Part shown: piece by piece, positions 7,507 through 17,891 of the stretch
Position numbering within the stretch: the first letter of the stretch is position 1
Layout of the letters: every line of letters begins with the position of its first letter
NCBI GenBank assembly: GCA_029777095.1
Contig: JAKOTS010000079.1
Span: 1-56,262, forward strand
Source of the DNA: Actinomycetes bacterium
GTDB lineage: Bacteria > Actinomycetota > Actinomycetes > Actinomycetales > Microbacteriaceae
DNA: 56,262 bases
Reading direction: 5' to 3'
The notes under the pieces: model-generated
What the model was told of the DNA's origin: nothing
Databases searched by the model: none
Seen by the model: the letters and a program-made list of their open reading frames with translations, nothing else
Position numbers and translations under genes: made by a program

Positions 7507-9114
7507 CTACGCAAGCTCGATGAGGTCGAGGTATTCGGCGTTCCAATGATCCTCAACGCCGTCAGGCAGGATCAACACGCGCTCAGGGTTGAGGGCCGCG
7601 ACAGCGCCCTCATCGTGGCTCACGAGCACGACCGAGCCCTCGTAGTGCGCGAGCGCATCGAGGATCTCTTCACGAGAGGCCGGGTCGAGGTTGTTTGTGG
7701 GCTCATCGAGGAGCAACACGTTGGCCGATGACACCACGAGCGTCGCGAGCGACAACCGGGTCTTCTCGCCACCGGAGAGCACACCGGCTGGCTTCAGCAC
7801 ATCGTCACCGGTGAACAAGAACGATCCGAGCACCTTGCGGGCCTCGGTCGCCGTGATGTGGGGTGCTGCGGCAACCATGTTCTCGAGCACCGAGCGGTTG
7901 ACGTCGAGGTTCTCGTGCTCCTGGGCGTAGTACCCGATCTTGAGCCCGTGACCGGGCTCCACCGCCCCGGTGTCGGACTTGTCGACGCCCGCCAAGATGC
8001 GCAGCAACGTCGTCTTGCCTGCACCGTTGAGGCCGAGCACAACAACTTTCGAACCGCGGTCGATCGCGAGATCAACATCGGTAAAGATCTCGAGCGAACC
8101 GTACGACTTCGACAGCCCGCGCGCCGACAGGGGCGTGCGCCCACATGCCGAAGGCTTCGGGAAGCGCAACTTCGCGACCCGCTCAACCTGACGCACGTCG
8201 TCAAGACCCGAGAGCATCTTCTCGGCACGCGCAACCATCTGGTGCGCCGCAGCGGCCTTCGAGGCCTTCGCGCCGAAGCGAGCAGCCTGCATCTGCAGCT
8301 GGGTTGCCTTCTTCTCGACGTTGACGCGCTCCTTCTTGCGGCGCTCCTCGTCGGCGGCACGCTGGCGCAAATAGTGCTTCCAGCCCATGTTGTAGACATC
8401 GATGATCTGCCGGTTGGCATCCAAATAGAACACGCGGTTGACGGTCTCGCCCACGAGCTCGACATCGTGACTGATCACAATGAGCCCGCCCTTGTAGTTC
8501 TTAAGAAACTCGCGCAGCCAAACGACGCTGTCCGCGTCGAGGTGGTTGGTCGGCTCATCAAGGATCATCGAGTCGGCATCCGAGAAGAGAATGCGGGCGA
8601 GCTCGATGCGGCGTCGCTGTCCACCCGAAAGGGTGCTCAGGGGCTGTTCGAGAATGCGGTCGGGCAACGAAAGGTTGTTCGCAATCGATGCGGCCTCGGC
8701 CTCAGCGGCATAGCCGCCGAGCGCTTCGAACCGCTCAGTGAGCGACCCATAGCGACGCATCGCGGCGGCTGCGACATCCGGATCGCTATCGCCCATGGCG
8801 ATCGACGCCTCGTGCATGCCAATCGACAGCTGGCCGAGGCCGCGCGCGTCGAGAATGCGGGTGCGTGCAAGGTCTTCGGGGTTGCCACTGCGAGGATCCT
8901 GCGGCAGGTAGCCGATCTCGCCCGAGCTCTCAACCTTGCCGTCGGACGGCAGCAGGTCACCGGCGAGGACCTTGGTGAGCGTGGTCTTGCCGGCACCATT
9001 ACGCCCGACAAGGCCCACCTTGTCGCCCGCGCTAACGCGGAACGAGACGTCCGCCATGAGTACGCGGGCGCCCACGCGGATTTCAAGATCGTGCACGGCA
9101 AGCACAGCAAACAT
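7507..9114 (-). CDS. ABC-F family ATPase
   Basis: 535 aa with two ABC domains and no membrane segments. Domain 1 has GRNGAGKTT, LSGGQRRR and DEPTNHLD. Domain 2 has GLNGAGKTT, LSGGEKTR and DEPTNNLD. A charged linker (RQRAADEERRKKERVNVEKK) joins them, as expected for the P-site tRNA-interacting motif. ABC-F proteins bind the ribosomal E site; this one most resembles housekeeping members rather than a known drug-resistance factor, but that is inference. ATG 9114 is preferred over TTG 9162, because a TATACT box at about 9168-9173 (minus strand) would place the transcription start close to or inside the longer version. Confidence 0.92.
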   Translation of the reverse strand: MFAVLAVHDLEIRVGARVLMADVSFRVSAGDKVGLVGRNGAGKTTLTKVLAGDLLPSDGKVESSGEIGYLPQDPRSGNPEDLARTRILDARGLGQLSIGMHEASIAMGDSDPDVAAAAMRRYGSLTERFEALGGYAAEAEAASIANNLSLPDRILEQPLSTLSGGQRRRIELARILFSDADSMILDEPTNHLDADSVVWLREFLKNYKGGLIVISHDVELVGETVNRVFYLDANRQIIDVYNMGWKHYLRQRAADEERRKKERVNVEKKATQLQMQAARFGAKASKAAAAHQMVARAEKMLSGLDDVRQVERVAKLRFPKPSACGRTPLSARGLSKSYGSLEIFTDVDLAIDRGSKVVVLGLNGAGKTTLLRILAGVDKSDTGAVEPGHGLKIGYYAQEHENLDVNRSVLENMVAAAPHITATEARKVLGSFLFTGDDVLKPAGVLSGGEKTRLSLATLVVSSANVLLLDEPTNNLDPASREEILDALAHYEGSVVLVSHDEGAVAALNPERVLILPDGVEDHWNAEYLDLIELA

Positions 9115-9167
9115 CCGTTCAATAAGGAGGCAAGAAAAAGTTGACCGATGGTCAGCCTTCAAGTATA

Positions 9168-9173
9168 GGCGAC
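9168..9173 (-). promoter_or_regulatory. -10 box upstream of the ABC-F gene
   Basis: TATACT on the minus strand, about 55 bp before ATG 9114. It would give a short 5' leader. No good -35 hexamer is visible. Confidence 0.45.
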
Positions 9174-9268
9174 ACGCCGACGCTCAGATGTTCGAGCGAA
9201 ACGGATGCCGCATCCCCCGCCGCGCGCCGGGCGCACACGAAGACGCGCTCGGCGTCGGGTGACCTCGC

Positions 9269-10636
9269 TCAGACCCGCGTTTCGGCCGCGTGCCCGAGGC
9301 GCAGCCCCGGGATGAGTGCGACGACCGCAAGCACGGCCGAGATGAGAAACACGGCGGTGAACCCCGCCCCGGTACTGGCCAGCGCGGTGAAGACGACGCC
9401 CATGATCGCCATCGTCGAGGCGGAGCCGATCGAGTCCGAGATTGAGAGCGCCGACGAGTTGAACCCCTGGTTTTGGGGTGCCGAGTACGCAAGCGTGAGC
9501 ACGGTCAGGCGCGGATACATGAGGCCCATTCCGAGGCCTGACAGCGCCCATCCACCGATCATCACCGCGGGCGGCAGCTGAAGCGCCGCCGTCGCCGCCG
9601 CAATAATCACGGCCGCAAACAACAGGCTCGACCCGATCACTGCGATGCGCGTGTTGCCGACACGATCGCCGAAGCGGCCCTGCAGCTCTGCCGCGAGGGC
9701 CCACGTGAGCGCACCCGCCGTGAGCCCGAGGCCCGCCCAGGTCGGCGAGAAGTCGTACTCGTCGATGAGGAGGTACGGGATGTAGATCTCGGCACCGAAG
9801 AGCGACCCGGCGATCAGCCCGCGCATCAGCACAACACTCGGCAGCCCGCGCCCGGCAACCAGCGCGCGTCGCGGCAGGAGCGGCCGGATCGCGAGCGCCA
9901 TCGCTGTGAGCGACACCACCACACCCACCCACGCCCACTGGCCGAACTCGCCCGAAAGGCTCAGCACCAGGGCACTGGATGCCACGACCACCGCAAGCGC
10001 CAGGCGCTTCGCCGTGCCGCCACCGGTCGGGTCGTCGGTGTGTAGGTCACGGCCGCGAAGGCGGACGAAGACCATGACGAACGCGCAGACGGTCAACGCC
10101 GCGACGCCGAGGAAGACCCAGCGCCAGTGCAGGTACTCGGTCACCGCGCCCGCAAGGAACGGCCCGATCAACGATGGAATCACCCAGGCTGCCGAGAACG
10201 CCGCGAACACGCGCCCGTGCAGCTCGGACGGAAACACGCGCGCGACGATCACATACAACGACACTGTCTGCCCGCCGACGCCAAGCCCCTGAATGAGACG
10301 CCCGGCAACCAGCATCGGCATGGATGTCGCAACCCCCGCGATCAGCAGGCCAATCACAAACAGCAGCACGGCCGCCGTCAGCGGCTTGATCGGACTCGAA
10401 CGGTCAGCCCACGCACCGGCCGCGACCATGCCAATGACACTGGTCGCGAGGGTGCCCGCGAAAGCGACGGCGTAGAGGGCCGCGCCATCCAGTTCGTCGC
10501 TGACGACCGGCATCACCGTCGTCACGGCGAGCGACTGCAGCGCGGCAAGAAAGACGAGCGCGACCGCGCCGATGGTCACGGGCGCATAGCTCCCGCGCCA
10601 GACGGACGACGGCGCTTGTGCGTTCAGCGCACTCAC
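9269..10636 (-). CDS. MFS transporter
   Basis: 455 aa. A major facilitator superfamily proton-driven transporter with many hydrophobic helices, predicted 12-14. The first is at about residues 20-40 (IGAVALVFLAALQSLAVTTV), the loop 2-3 motif is AGAWADRSSPIKPL, and GRLIQGLGVGG lies in helix 4. The layout resembles the DHA2/drug efflux group, but the substrate is unknown. The GTG start overlaps the stop of the upstream aminotransferase as GTGA, so the two are one operon and translationally coupled. That coupling hints at export of a product related to sulfur amino acids, which is speculative. Confidence 0.88.
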   Translation of the reverse strand: MSALNAQAPSSVWRGSYAPVTIGAVALVFLAALQSLAVTTVMPVVSDELDGAALYAVAFAGTLATSVIGMVAAGAWADRSSPIKPLTAAVLLFVIGLLIAGVATSMPMLVAGRLIQGLGVGGQTVSLYVIVARVFPSELHGRVFAAFSAAWVIPSLIGPFLAGAVTEYLHWRWVFLGVAALTVCAFVMVFVRLRGRDLHTDDPTGGGTAKRLALAVVVASSALVLSLSGEFGQWAWVGVVVSLTAMALAIRPLLPRRALVAGRGLPSVVLMRGLIAGSLFGAEIYIPYLLIDEYDFSPTWAGLGLTAGALTWALAAELQGRFGDRVGNTRIAVIGSSLLFAAVIIAAATAALQLPPAVMIGGWALSGLGMGLMYPRLTVLTLAYSAPQNQGFNSSALSISDSIGSASTMAIMGVVFTALASTGAGFTAVFLISAVLAVVALIPGLRLGHAAETRV

Positions 10637-11793
10637 TTGGCGAGCAGAGCGCCGGCGCGCTCGACAGCTTCGCGCAGCACCTCGGGCGAACACCCGAAGT
10701 TAATGCGCACATGCCCGTTGCCCTCGGGCCCGAAGTTGGGCCCCTGGTTGAAGGCAACCTTGGCTTCGGTCAAGATACGCTCGGCCGGGTCGTCGCCCCA
10801 ACCGAGCGCGCTGAGGTCAACCCAGGCAAGGAACCCGGCATCGGGCATCCGGTAGCGGGCACCGGGCAGGTGCTCTTCGAGCAGTTCGCCCAGGAGCCGG
10901 CGGTTCTCATCGAGCGCCGCGAGCAGGCTGTCGAGCCACTCATCGCTTTCGGGCGCGAAGGCCGCCACCGCGGCAAGCGCACCGAACAGGCCCGTGCGCC
11001 ACTCCACCTCGGGAGGAAGGTCGGCAACGATCTGGGTCGGGCCGTCGGAGGCGGTAATGATCAGCGCGCACTTGAGACCCGCCAGGTTGAACGCCTTGCT
11101 GGCGCTCGTGATCACGTAGCCGACGCGGGCTGCGGCATCCGACGCACTGATAAACGGTGTGAAGGTGACGCCCGGCTGTGTGGACGGCGAGTGGATCTCG
11201 TCGCTGACGACCGTCGCGCCGAAGCGCTCGGCGATTTCGGCCAATGCGGCGAGGCTCTCACGCGAATGTACGGTGCCGGTCGGGTTGTGTGGGTTGCAGA
11301 GCAAAATTGAGCGCGCGCCCGCGGCGAAGGATGCCTCGATCCCGGCGAGATCGAGCTCCCAGCCGGTGCCGTTGTCGATGAGGGGAACGCGATCGACGAC
11401 TCCCCCGGCCTCGACGATGCACATATCGAAGGGCGGGTAAACGGGCGGGTTCGTGATGACGCGATCGCCGGGCTTGATCACCTGGCGGAGCACCTCGACG
11501 ACACCCATCATCACGTCGCAGGTGGTGCGGATGCGGTCGGGATCGACGGTCCAGCCGAAACGGCGCTGCGCGAACGCGGTATATGCCTCCCGAATGCCGG
11601 GCTGCGGCGGCGTGTAGCCGGTGTCGCCGAGCTCAACCGCGCGCGCAAGCACGGCGCTGATCGCCGGAGCCAGCGGAAAGTCGGTTTCGGCGACGAACAG
11701 CGGCAACACATCCGCATCGTGCGTGCGCCATTTGGTGCTCGACCGCTGTCGGAGTTGGTCGATGGGCAATGCTTTCAACGGGAGTGCGCTCAC
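10633..11793 (-). CDS. PatB/MalY-type aminotransferase, C-S beta-lyase
   Basis: A 386-aa PLP enzyme of fold type I. The Schiff-base Lys is in TSASKAFNLAGLK, the PLP-binding Asp in VVSDEIHS, and the substrate Arg near HVRINFGCSP. The overall pattern (PLFVAETDFPLAPAI, NPPVYPPFD, NPHNPTGTV) is that of MalY/PatB cystathionine beta-lyases, which cleave cystathionine or cysteine conjugates to pyruvate, ammonia and a thiol. The start is GTG with TAAACT 6 nt upstream, so probably leaderless. It lies downstream of the suf operon but is separated from it by a strong terminator. Confidence 0.9.
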   Translation of the reverse strand: MSALPLKALPIDQLRQRSSTKWRTHDADVLPLFVAETDFPLAPAISAVLARAVELGDTGYTPPQPGIREAYTAFAQRRFGWTVDPDRIRTTCDVMMGVVEVLRQVIKPGDRVITNPPVYPPFDMCIVEAGGVVDRVPLIDNGTGWELDLAGIEASFAAGARSILLCNPHNPTGTVHSRESLAALAEIAERFGATVVSDEIHSPSTQPGVTFTPFISASDAAARVGYVITSASKAFNLAGLKCALIITASDGPTQIVADLPPEVEWRTGLFGALAAVAAFAPESDEWLDSLLAALDENRRLLGELLEEHLPGARYRMPDAGFLAWVDLSALGWGDDPAERILTEAKVAFNQGPNFGPEGNGHVRINFGCSPEVLREAVERAGALLAK

Positions 11794-11799
11794 CCATCA

Positions 11800-11805
11800 A
11801 GTTTA
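11800..11805 (-). promoter_or_regulatory. -10 box of a putative leaderless promoter (C-S lyase)
   Basis: TAAACT, then TGATGG, then GTG. Spacing is 6 nt. Confidence 0.5.
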
Positions 11806-11886
11806 GCTGTCCGGATGCGCTGGTCGAGGGGCGCCGTCGCGCGGCGACACATGCTGGTTGCCGCGCCTTGAGCTCAGCCGCAAAAC

Positions 11887-11925
11887 GAGTGTTGCCCCGC
11901 ACCACAAGGGCACGGGGCAACACTC
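11887..11925 (-). terminator. Terminator of the suf operon
   Basis: A perfect 13-bp stem (GAGTGTTGCCCCG at 11887-11899 with its complement at 11913-11925) and a 13-nt loop. On the minus strand it is followed by a TTTT run, about 45 bp beyond the sufT stop. It separates suf from the C-S lyase gene. Confidence 0.88.
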
Positions 11926-11970
11926 AATAACTCTGACAGACCCGCGCAATTACGGGTCCGCGGTGCTTGG

Positions 11971-12300
11971 CTAGATCGCGAAGCCGAGGGCGCGCATCAT
12001 TTCGCGGCCATCGTCGGTGATCCGCTCAGGGCCCCACGGCGGCATCCACACCCAGTTAATGCGGAAGCGATCGACAACCGCGTCGAGCGACTGTGCGGTC
12101 TGCTCTTCGATCACGTCGGTCAGCGGGCAACCGGCGCTTGTGAGGGTCATGTGAATGACCAGCGCGTCGTTCTCTTCGTCCCAGCTGAGGTCGTAGATGA
12201 GGCCGAGATCAACAACGTTGATGCCGAGCTCGGGGTCCATGACCTCTTTCAGGGCCTCCTGAACCTCGTCGTACCTCTCGGGTGCAAGTGTGACGGTCAT
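11971..12300 (-). CDS. sufT: SufT-like Fe-S assembly factor (DUF59/MIP18)
   Basis: 109 aa. The MIP18/DUF59 fold is shown by VMDPELGINVVDLGLIYD, the conserved cysteine in TSAGCPLTD, and WVWMPPWGPERIT at the end. SufT proteins help mature Fe-S proteins and sit at the end of actinobacterial suf operons. It starts 9 bp after the sufC stop. The sequence from that stop codon reads TAGGCT-GGAATC-ATG, so an internal leaderless promoter may also drive it. No ribosome binding site is seen. Confidence 0.9.
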   Translation of the reverse strand: MTVTLAPERYDEVQEALKEVMDPELGINVVDLGLIYDLSWDEENDALVIHMTLTSAGCPLTDVIEEQTAQSLDAVVDRFRINWVWMPPWGPERITDDGREMMRALGFAI

Positions 12301-12306
12301 GATTCC

Positions 12307-12312
12307 AGCCTA
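12307..12312 (-). promoter_or_regulatory. Possible internal -10 box for sufT
   Basis: TAGGCT, 6 nt before the sufT ATG; its first three bases are the sufC stop codon. This is the same spacing as the other leaderless boxes in the window. Confidence 0.35.
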
Positions 12313-13113
12313 AACCGCTGCGTCAGCAGTGGCGTTGGATTCGTTCGCCGATTCTGACTTACCGTCTTCGAGGAAGCGGTCGTAGCCCTCTTCTTCGAGG
12401 CGGTCGGCGAGCTCTGCGCCACCCGACTCAACGAGGCGACCCGCAACCATCACGTGCACGAAGTCCGGCTTGATGTAGCGAAGGATGCGCGTGTAGTGCG
12501 TGATGAGGAGCAACCCGAGGCCGGTGTTCTCCTTGGCGCGGTTAACACCCTCAGAGACGACCTTGAGCGCGTCGACGTCGAGGCCCGAGTCGGTCTCATC
12601 GAGCACCGCGAACTGGGGGCGGAGCAGCTCGAGCTGCAGAATCTCGTGGCGCTTCTTCTCGCCACCGGAGAACCCCTCGTTCACACCGCGCTCACCGAAC
12701 TTCGGGTCCATGCGGAGGTTCGACATGGCGCCCTTGACGTCCTTGATCCAGGTGCGGATCGGGGGCGCTTCGCCATCGACGGCGGTCTTCGCGGTGCGCA
12801 GGAAGTTTGTGACCGAGATACCTGGAATCTCGACCGGGTACTGCATCGCGAGGAACAAGCCCGCCCGCGCACGCTCGTCAACGGTCATCTCGAGCACGTC
12901 GACGCCGTCGAGCGTGATGGTTCCGCCCGTGACCTTGTACTTCGGGTGACCGGCGATCGTGTACGCCAGCGTCGACTTGCCCGAGCCGTTGGGGCCCATG
13001 ATCGCGTGGGTCTCACCCTTGCGCATGGTCAGGTTCAGGCCGTTCAAAATTTCGGTGTCGCCAGCATCGGTCTCAACCGAAACCGACAGGTCTTTGATCT
13101 CAAGCACAGACAT
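12310..13113 (-). CDS. sufC: Fe-S assembly ATPase SufC
   Basis: 267 aa. The ABC-type ATPase of the SufBCD scaffold: Walker A GPNGSGKST, signature FSGGEKKR, Walker B FAVLDETDSGLD, and the His switch in LLLITHYTRIL. The D-loop variant DETDSGLD and YPVEIPGISVTNFLR are typical of SufC. It energises the SufB-SufD complex for cluster assembly. It lies 3 bp after the Rieske-like gene. The extra C-terminal tail of about 15 residues (ESANESNATADAAV) is Ala/Asn-rich and probably disordered. Confidence 0.97.
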   Translation of the reverse strand: MSVLEIKDLSVSVETDAGDTEILNGLNLTMRKGETHAIMGPNGSGKSTLAYTIAGHPKYKVTGGTITLDGVDVLEMTVDERARAGLFLAMQYPVEIPGISVTNFLRTAKTAVDGEAPPIRTWIKDVKGAMSNLRMDPKFGERGVNEGFSGGEKKRHEILQLELLRPQFAVLDETDSGLDVDALKVVSEGVNRAKENTGLGLLLITHYTRILRYIKPDFVHVMVAGRLVESGGAELADRLEEEGYDRFLEDGKSESANESNATADAAV

Positions 13114-13116
13114 GAG

Positions 13117-13443
13117 TCACACTTCCTTGGTCTTTGTGTGGTCGATCATGACGTCGTTGCCGACGATTTCAACCACGAATACTGGAACCGGCTCGTAGGC
13201 CGGGAGGTTCTGAGGGATGCCGGTGGTCAGCGAAAACTGCGAACCGTGAGCCCAGCACTCGAGCAGGTCGTCTTCGACGAACCCTTCCGAGAGCGAGACC
13301 TCACCGTGCGTGCAGGTGTCGCCAATGGCGTGCACAACACCCTGCGAGTCGAGCACGACGGCGATGGGTACGCCGCCAATCACGACCCGCTTCGCGGTGT
13401 TCTCTTCGAGATCTGAAAGCGCGCAGGCACGCGTCGCGCTCAT
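13117..13443 (-). CDS. Rieske-type [2Fe-2S] protein of the suf operon
   Basis: 108 aa. The Rieske ligands are CTH and CWAH, about 19 residues apart (TCTHGEVSL and LECWAHGSQF), of the bacterial ferredoxin-component (NdmA/BphA3-like) type. The protein is soluble. It overlaps sufD by ATGA. A gene like this between sufD and sufC is characteristic of actinobacterial suf operons. It is often annotated as a non-heme iron oxygenase ferredoxin subunit, but its location suggests a role in electron supply or cluster assembly. The precise function is unproven. Confidence 0.92.
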   Translation of the reverse strand: MSATRACALSDLEENTAKRVVIGGVPIAVVLDSQGVVHAIGDTCTHGEVSLSEGFVEDDLLECWAHGSQFSLTTGIPQNLPAYEPVPVFVVEIVGNDVMIDHTKTKEV

Positions 13444-14635
13444 CGGGCACCCTCGTCGCCGGCGGCGTCGAGCTCTGCTTCGATCGCTGCGGTCAGCTCT
13501 GCCTCAAGCTCAGCAACACCGATACGGTTCACGATCTCGTTGAGGAATCCGCGCACCACAAGGCGACGTGCATCTGCCTCGGGAATGCCGCGAGCCTGCA
13601 GGTAGAACAGCTGCTCGTCGTCGAAACGACCGGTCGCGCTCGCGTGACCGGCGCCACGAATGTTGCCGGTCTCGATCTCGAGGTTGGGGATCGAGTCGGC
13701 GCGTGCGCCGTCAGTCAGGAGCAGGTTGCGGTTGGCTTCGTACGAGTCGGTGCCAGTGGCATCCGGACCAATCAACACGTCACCGATCCAGACGCTCCGT
13801 GCGTCCTTGCCCTGCAACGCGCCCTTGTAGAGCACGTCACCACGGGTGTATTCGCCCTTGTGGTGCAGGTAGACCTGGCTCTCGAGGTGCTGGCCAGCGT
13901 CGCCGAAGCTCAGGCCGAACATTTCGCCCTCAGACCCCGTGCCCGAAAGCTCAAGGGTGGGGTTCACGCGCACAAGACCGCCGCCGAGGCTCACGACCAC
14001 GTGACGGAGGTACGCATCGCGGTCGACACGAGCCTGGTGAGCCGAGGCGTGGATCGCGTCGTCGTCCCAACGCTGCACGGTCACGACACGAAGTCGTGCA
14101 CCGTCGCGAACGATGATCTCAACGTTCTGCGCGTAGTTTGCGCTCCCGGTGTGCTCGAGGATGATGGTGGCCTCGGACTGCGGCATTGCCTCGATCAAGA
14201 ACTGCGCGTTCGCATGGCGGCCGGCACCCGTGCCGTGGATGCGCACGCGCATCGGCTCGGCGATTGCCTCGCCTGCGGGAATGCGCAGGTGGATGGCGTC
14301 GGGCGACTGCTTCCACGCGATAGCGCTGACGATGTCTTCGGGCATGAAGAACTCGCCGCGGACGGGAGCCTCAATACCGATGGACTCGATGCGCGTTACC
14401 GCGGGAACCTCGAACTCGTACGTGACGGCCGGCTCGGCGCCGGCGTCAGGTGCCTCGTCGACGAACAACGGGGCAATCCGAGCGACCGGTGTGTGCTTCC
14501 AATTGACTTCACGCCCGCCGGGGGTACCGAAGTCGGCGGGGTCAAATGAACGCAGGCGCTCGGAGCGCGTTTGCACAGGAATTTCTGCCTCCGAGCTCTG
14601 TGCAGCTGGCTCGGTGGCTTCGATGACGGAACTCA

Positions 14636-14636
<1 letters not shown>
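13440..14636 (-). CDS. sufD: Fe-S assembly protein SufD
   Basis: 398 aa. The SufB/SufD beta-helix core, with the C-terminal family signature SIPNLEIETGNIRGAGHASA and then FYLQARGIPEADARRLVVRGFLNEI. It pairs with SufB in the SufBC2D scaffold. The GTG start overlaps the sufB stop by one base (TAGTG). The N-terminal 30 residues are variable, as in the family. It is part of the sufB-sufD-Rieske-sufC-sufT operon. Confidence 0.96.
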
Positions 14637-16054
<1,418 letters not shown>

Positions 16055-16158
16055 GACTCACCCTCTCCATTTTGGCCACAACGGTGTCATCCGCCCCAGC
16101 AACGCGACTCTGCACCCAAGCGGGTACAGCTCTTGCTTGCTGACGTGGGCCACTCAGA

Positions 16159-16176
16159 GGCGCTGTCTTACGCGCC
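16159..16176. promoter_or_regulatory. Small inverted repeat in the sufB/ctaA intergenic region
   Basis: GGCGC at 16159-16163 and GCGCC at 16172-16176, beside a TACACT hexamer at 16177-16182. It lies between divergent genes and could be an operator or part of a promoter. There is no further support. Confidence 0.25.
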
Positions 16177-16291
16177 TACACTGTTGAGAGCATGTGCGCG
16201 TGAGAGCGCCTGCTACCCAACCCCTTGATTCTACAGGTTTCCGCCCCGGCAGGGCTCAAGCATTGCTGGACGCGGACGAGGAGGCCTTGCA

Positions 16292-17266
16292 ATGCCCGGT
16301 ACCACCGTGAGCCCGACGACACGATCGATGCGCGGGGCCACCTCCCGCATCCCCGGCTCATTGCGGGGCTGGGCCTGGGCGTCATTCGTTTCGCAGGCGC
16401 TGATCATTGCCACGGGCGGTGCGGTGCGCCTCACCGGCTCGGGACTCGGCTGCCCCTCATGGCCCACGTGCACGCCTGAATCGCTGATTCCCACCGAAGA
16501 ACTCACCTGGCACAGCATGATCGAGTTCGGCAACCGCCTGATGACCGGCGTGGTCGGCATCATTGCCCTCGTTGTCATCATCCTGCTCGTTCGCACCGGC
16601 GTCGCCCGCGCGCGCCGCGACCTGTGGGTACTCGGCGTCATCGTCGGCTCGGGCGTGATTGCCCAGGCACTCGTGGGGGGCGTCACCGTCTGGACGGGCT
16701 TGAACCCCTTCATCGTCGGGTTCCACTACGTCTCATCGCTGCTGCTGGTGTGCGTGTGCGCCGCATTCATTGTGCGGATGAACGAGCCAGGCGGCGCCCG
16801 CACGCTTGCCGTGCCGCGCTGGTATGCAGGGCTCACCCACTTCACGACCTTCGTGCTCGCCGTCTCAATCGCCTTCGGCGTGCTGACCACCGGTGCCGGC
16901 CCGCACTCGGGCGACGTGGAATCCGGCCGCAACGGCTTCGATGCCGCGCTGCTCGAACACGTGCACGCGTGGCCCGGATACGCACTGCTCGTGTTGACGA
17001 TCGTGCTCGTGACCGTGGCATCCGCTTCGGACTTGCGCACGCGCAATTGGGGCATCGCGTTGCTCGCGATCCAGCTCGTGCAGGTTGCGGTTGGGCTCTA
17101 CCAGGCCCGCAACGGCCTGCCGCCGCTCGCGGTTGGTGTGCACATGGTGCTCGCGGCGCTGACCGCAGGCGCGATGACGGTGTTCATTCTGCGCATGAAG
17201 CGCCCGGCGGATGCCGTGGCCGGGGCGGACGCTGACGCGCCAGCGTCGGTTTCGGCTTCTGCTTAG
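16292..17266 (+). CDS. ctaA: Heme A synthase (COX15/CtaA)
   Basis: 324 aa. A polytopic membrane enzyme that converts heme O to heme A. The conserved early motif ATGGAVRLTGSGLGCPSWP is present, with heme-ligand His residues in WHSMIEFGNRL, GFHYVSSLL, LLEHVHAWPGY and VGVHMVLAAL. About eight hydrophobic helices follow. The ribosome binding site AGGAGG sits about 8 nt before ATG 16292. It is divergent from suf and is separated from its usual partner ctaB by the repeat-bearing gap and the P450 module. Confidence 0.95.
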   Translation: MPGTTVSPTTRSMRGATSRIPGSLRGWAWASFVSQALIIATGGAVRLTGSGLGCPSWPTCTPESLIPTEELTWHSMIEFGNRLMTGVVGIIALVVIILLVRTGVARARRDLWVLGVIVGSGVIAQALVGGVTVWTGLNPFIVGFHYVSSLLLVCVCAAFIVRMNEPGGARTLAVPRWYAGLTHFTTFVLAVSIAFGVLTTGAGPHSGDVESGRNGFDAALLEHVHAWPGYALLVLTIVLVTVASASDLRTRNWGIALLAIQLVQVAVGLYQARNGLPPLAVGVHMVLAALTAGAMTVFILRMKRPADAVAGADADAPASVSASA

Positions 17267-17294
17267 TTTCGGCGTTGCCGCTGCGCGCCGGCGA

Positions 17295-17386
17295 CACTAA
17301 CTCAGGAAAACCTGAAACCACCGCGCCAGCACCCCTGCAATCACGCGGGTCAGGATGCCGGAGCCCCCAGTTTTCCTGAGTTAGTG
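17295..17386. repeat. 92-bp inverted-repeat element, copy B
   Basis: Perfect 16-bp terminal arms identical to copy A, with GGCGA before the left arm. The interior (17311-17370) is about 85% identical to copy C but unlike A. It lies downstream of ctaA. Confidence 0.92.
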
Positions 17387-17611
17387 CTGCTACGAGCCCG
17401 CCTTGTGGCCCGGCCGGCGCCAGGCTCGCGTTGCCGACAGGTAGCAGGCCGGCAACGACGCGTGTGCCGTACGACGCTGGCCGCTGCCGTACTGTTCCGG
17501 GCCAGACCGCTCCCCTTGGACGCGCTCCCCTGGCCAGACTGCTCCCGGCCGCGCTGATCTTGGCCACGCGCTATCGCGACCAACCGCCCCAACTGCCCCA
17601 GCCGCCGGCGA

Positions 17612-17703
17612 CACTCACTCAGGAAAACCTGACACCGCCGCGCCATCACCCCCGCGATCACGCGGGTCGGGATGCCGGAGCCCCCAGTTTTCCTGAGTTA
17701 GTG
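17612..17703. repeat. 92-bp inverted-repeat element, copy C
   Basis: The left arm has one change (CACTCACTCAGGAAAA) and the right arm is perfect. It is preceded by GGCGA. A central hairpin CCCGCG-ATCA-CGCGGG lies at 17651-17666. It is 317 bp downstream of copy B. Confidence 0.92.
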
Positions 17704-17891
17704 CTGCCGCGGGCCCGCCTTGCCGCTCGGTTCGCGCTGCCGACAGGCAGCAGGCGGCAACGACACGTCTACCGTCCGGCGCTGGCCGCTGCCGCTCTGT
17801 TCTGGGCCAGACCGCTCCCGGCTGCTGTGACTTCGACAACTGATGCGCGACAAGTGACGCGCGAAAAGCAATGCGTGAAAGCCGGCTCCGG

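Larger units (their letters stand above)
17267..17891. other. 625-bp intergenic region with a tandem duplication
   Basis: I find no credible gene. The stretch is built from a unit at 17287-17603 (317 bp) followed by a diverged partial second unit at 17604 to about 17830. Each unit begins with a 92-bp element (copies B and C) and continues with about 130 bp of related sequence that includes GCCGACAGG and GGCCAGACCGCTCCC. Unit 1 carries an extra internal duplication of the CCAGACCGCTCCC block near 17502-17550. A hairpin (GTTGCCG 17441-17447 with CGGCAAC 17461-17467, approximate) follows the element in unit 1. The long frames on both strands are GC-rich chance frames. Confidence 0.75.

Noticed and set aside
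10633..11793. SufS cysteine desulfurase as the gene after suf
   Set aside because: The motifs match the PatB/MalY C-S lyase family, and a terminator separates it from the suf operon.
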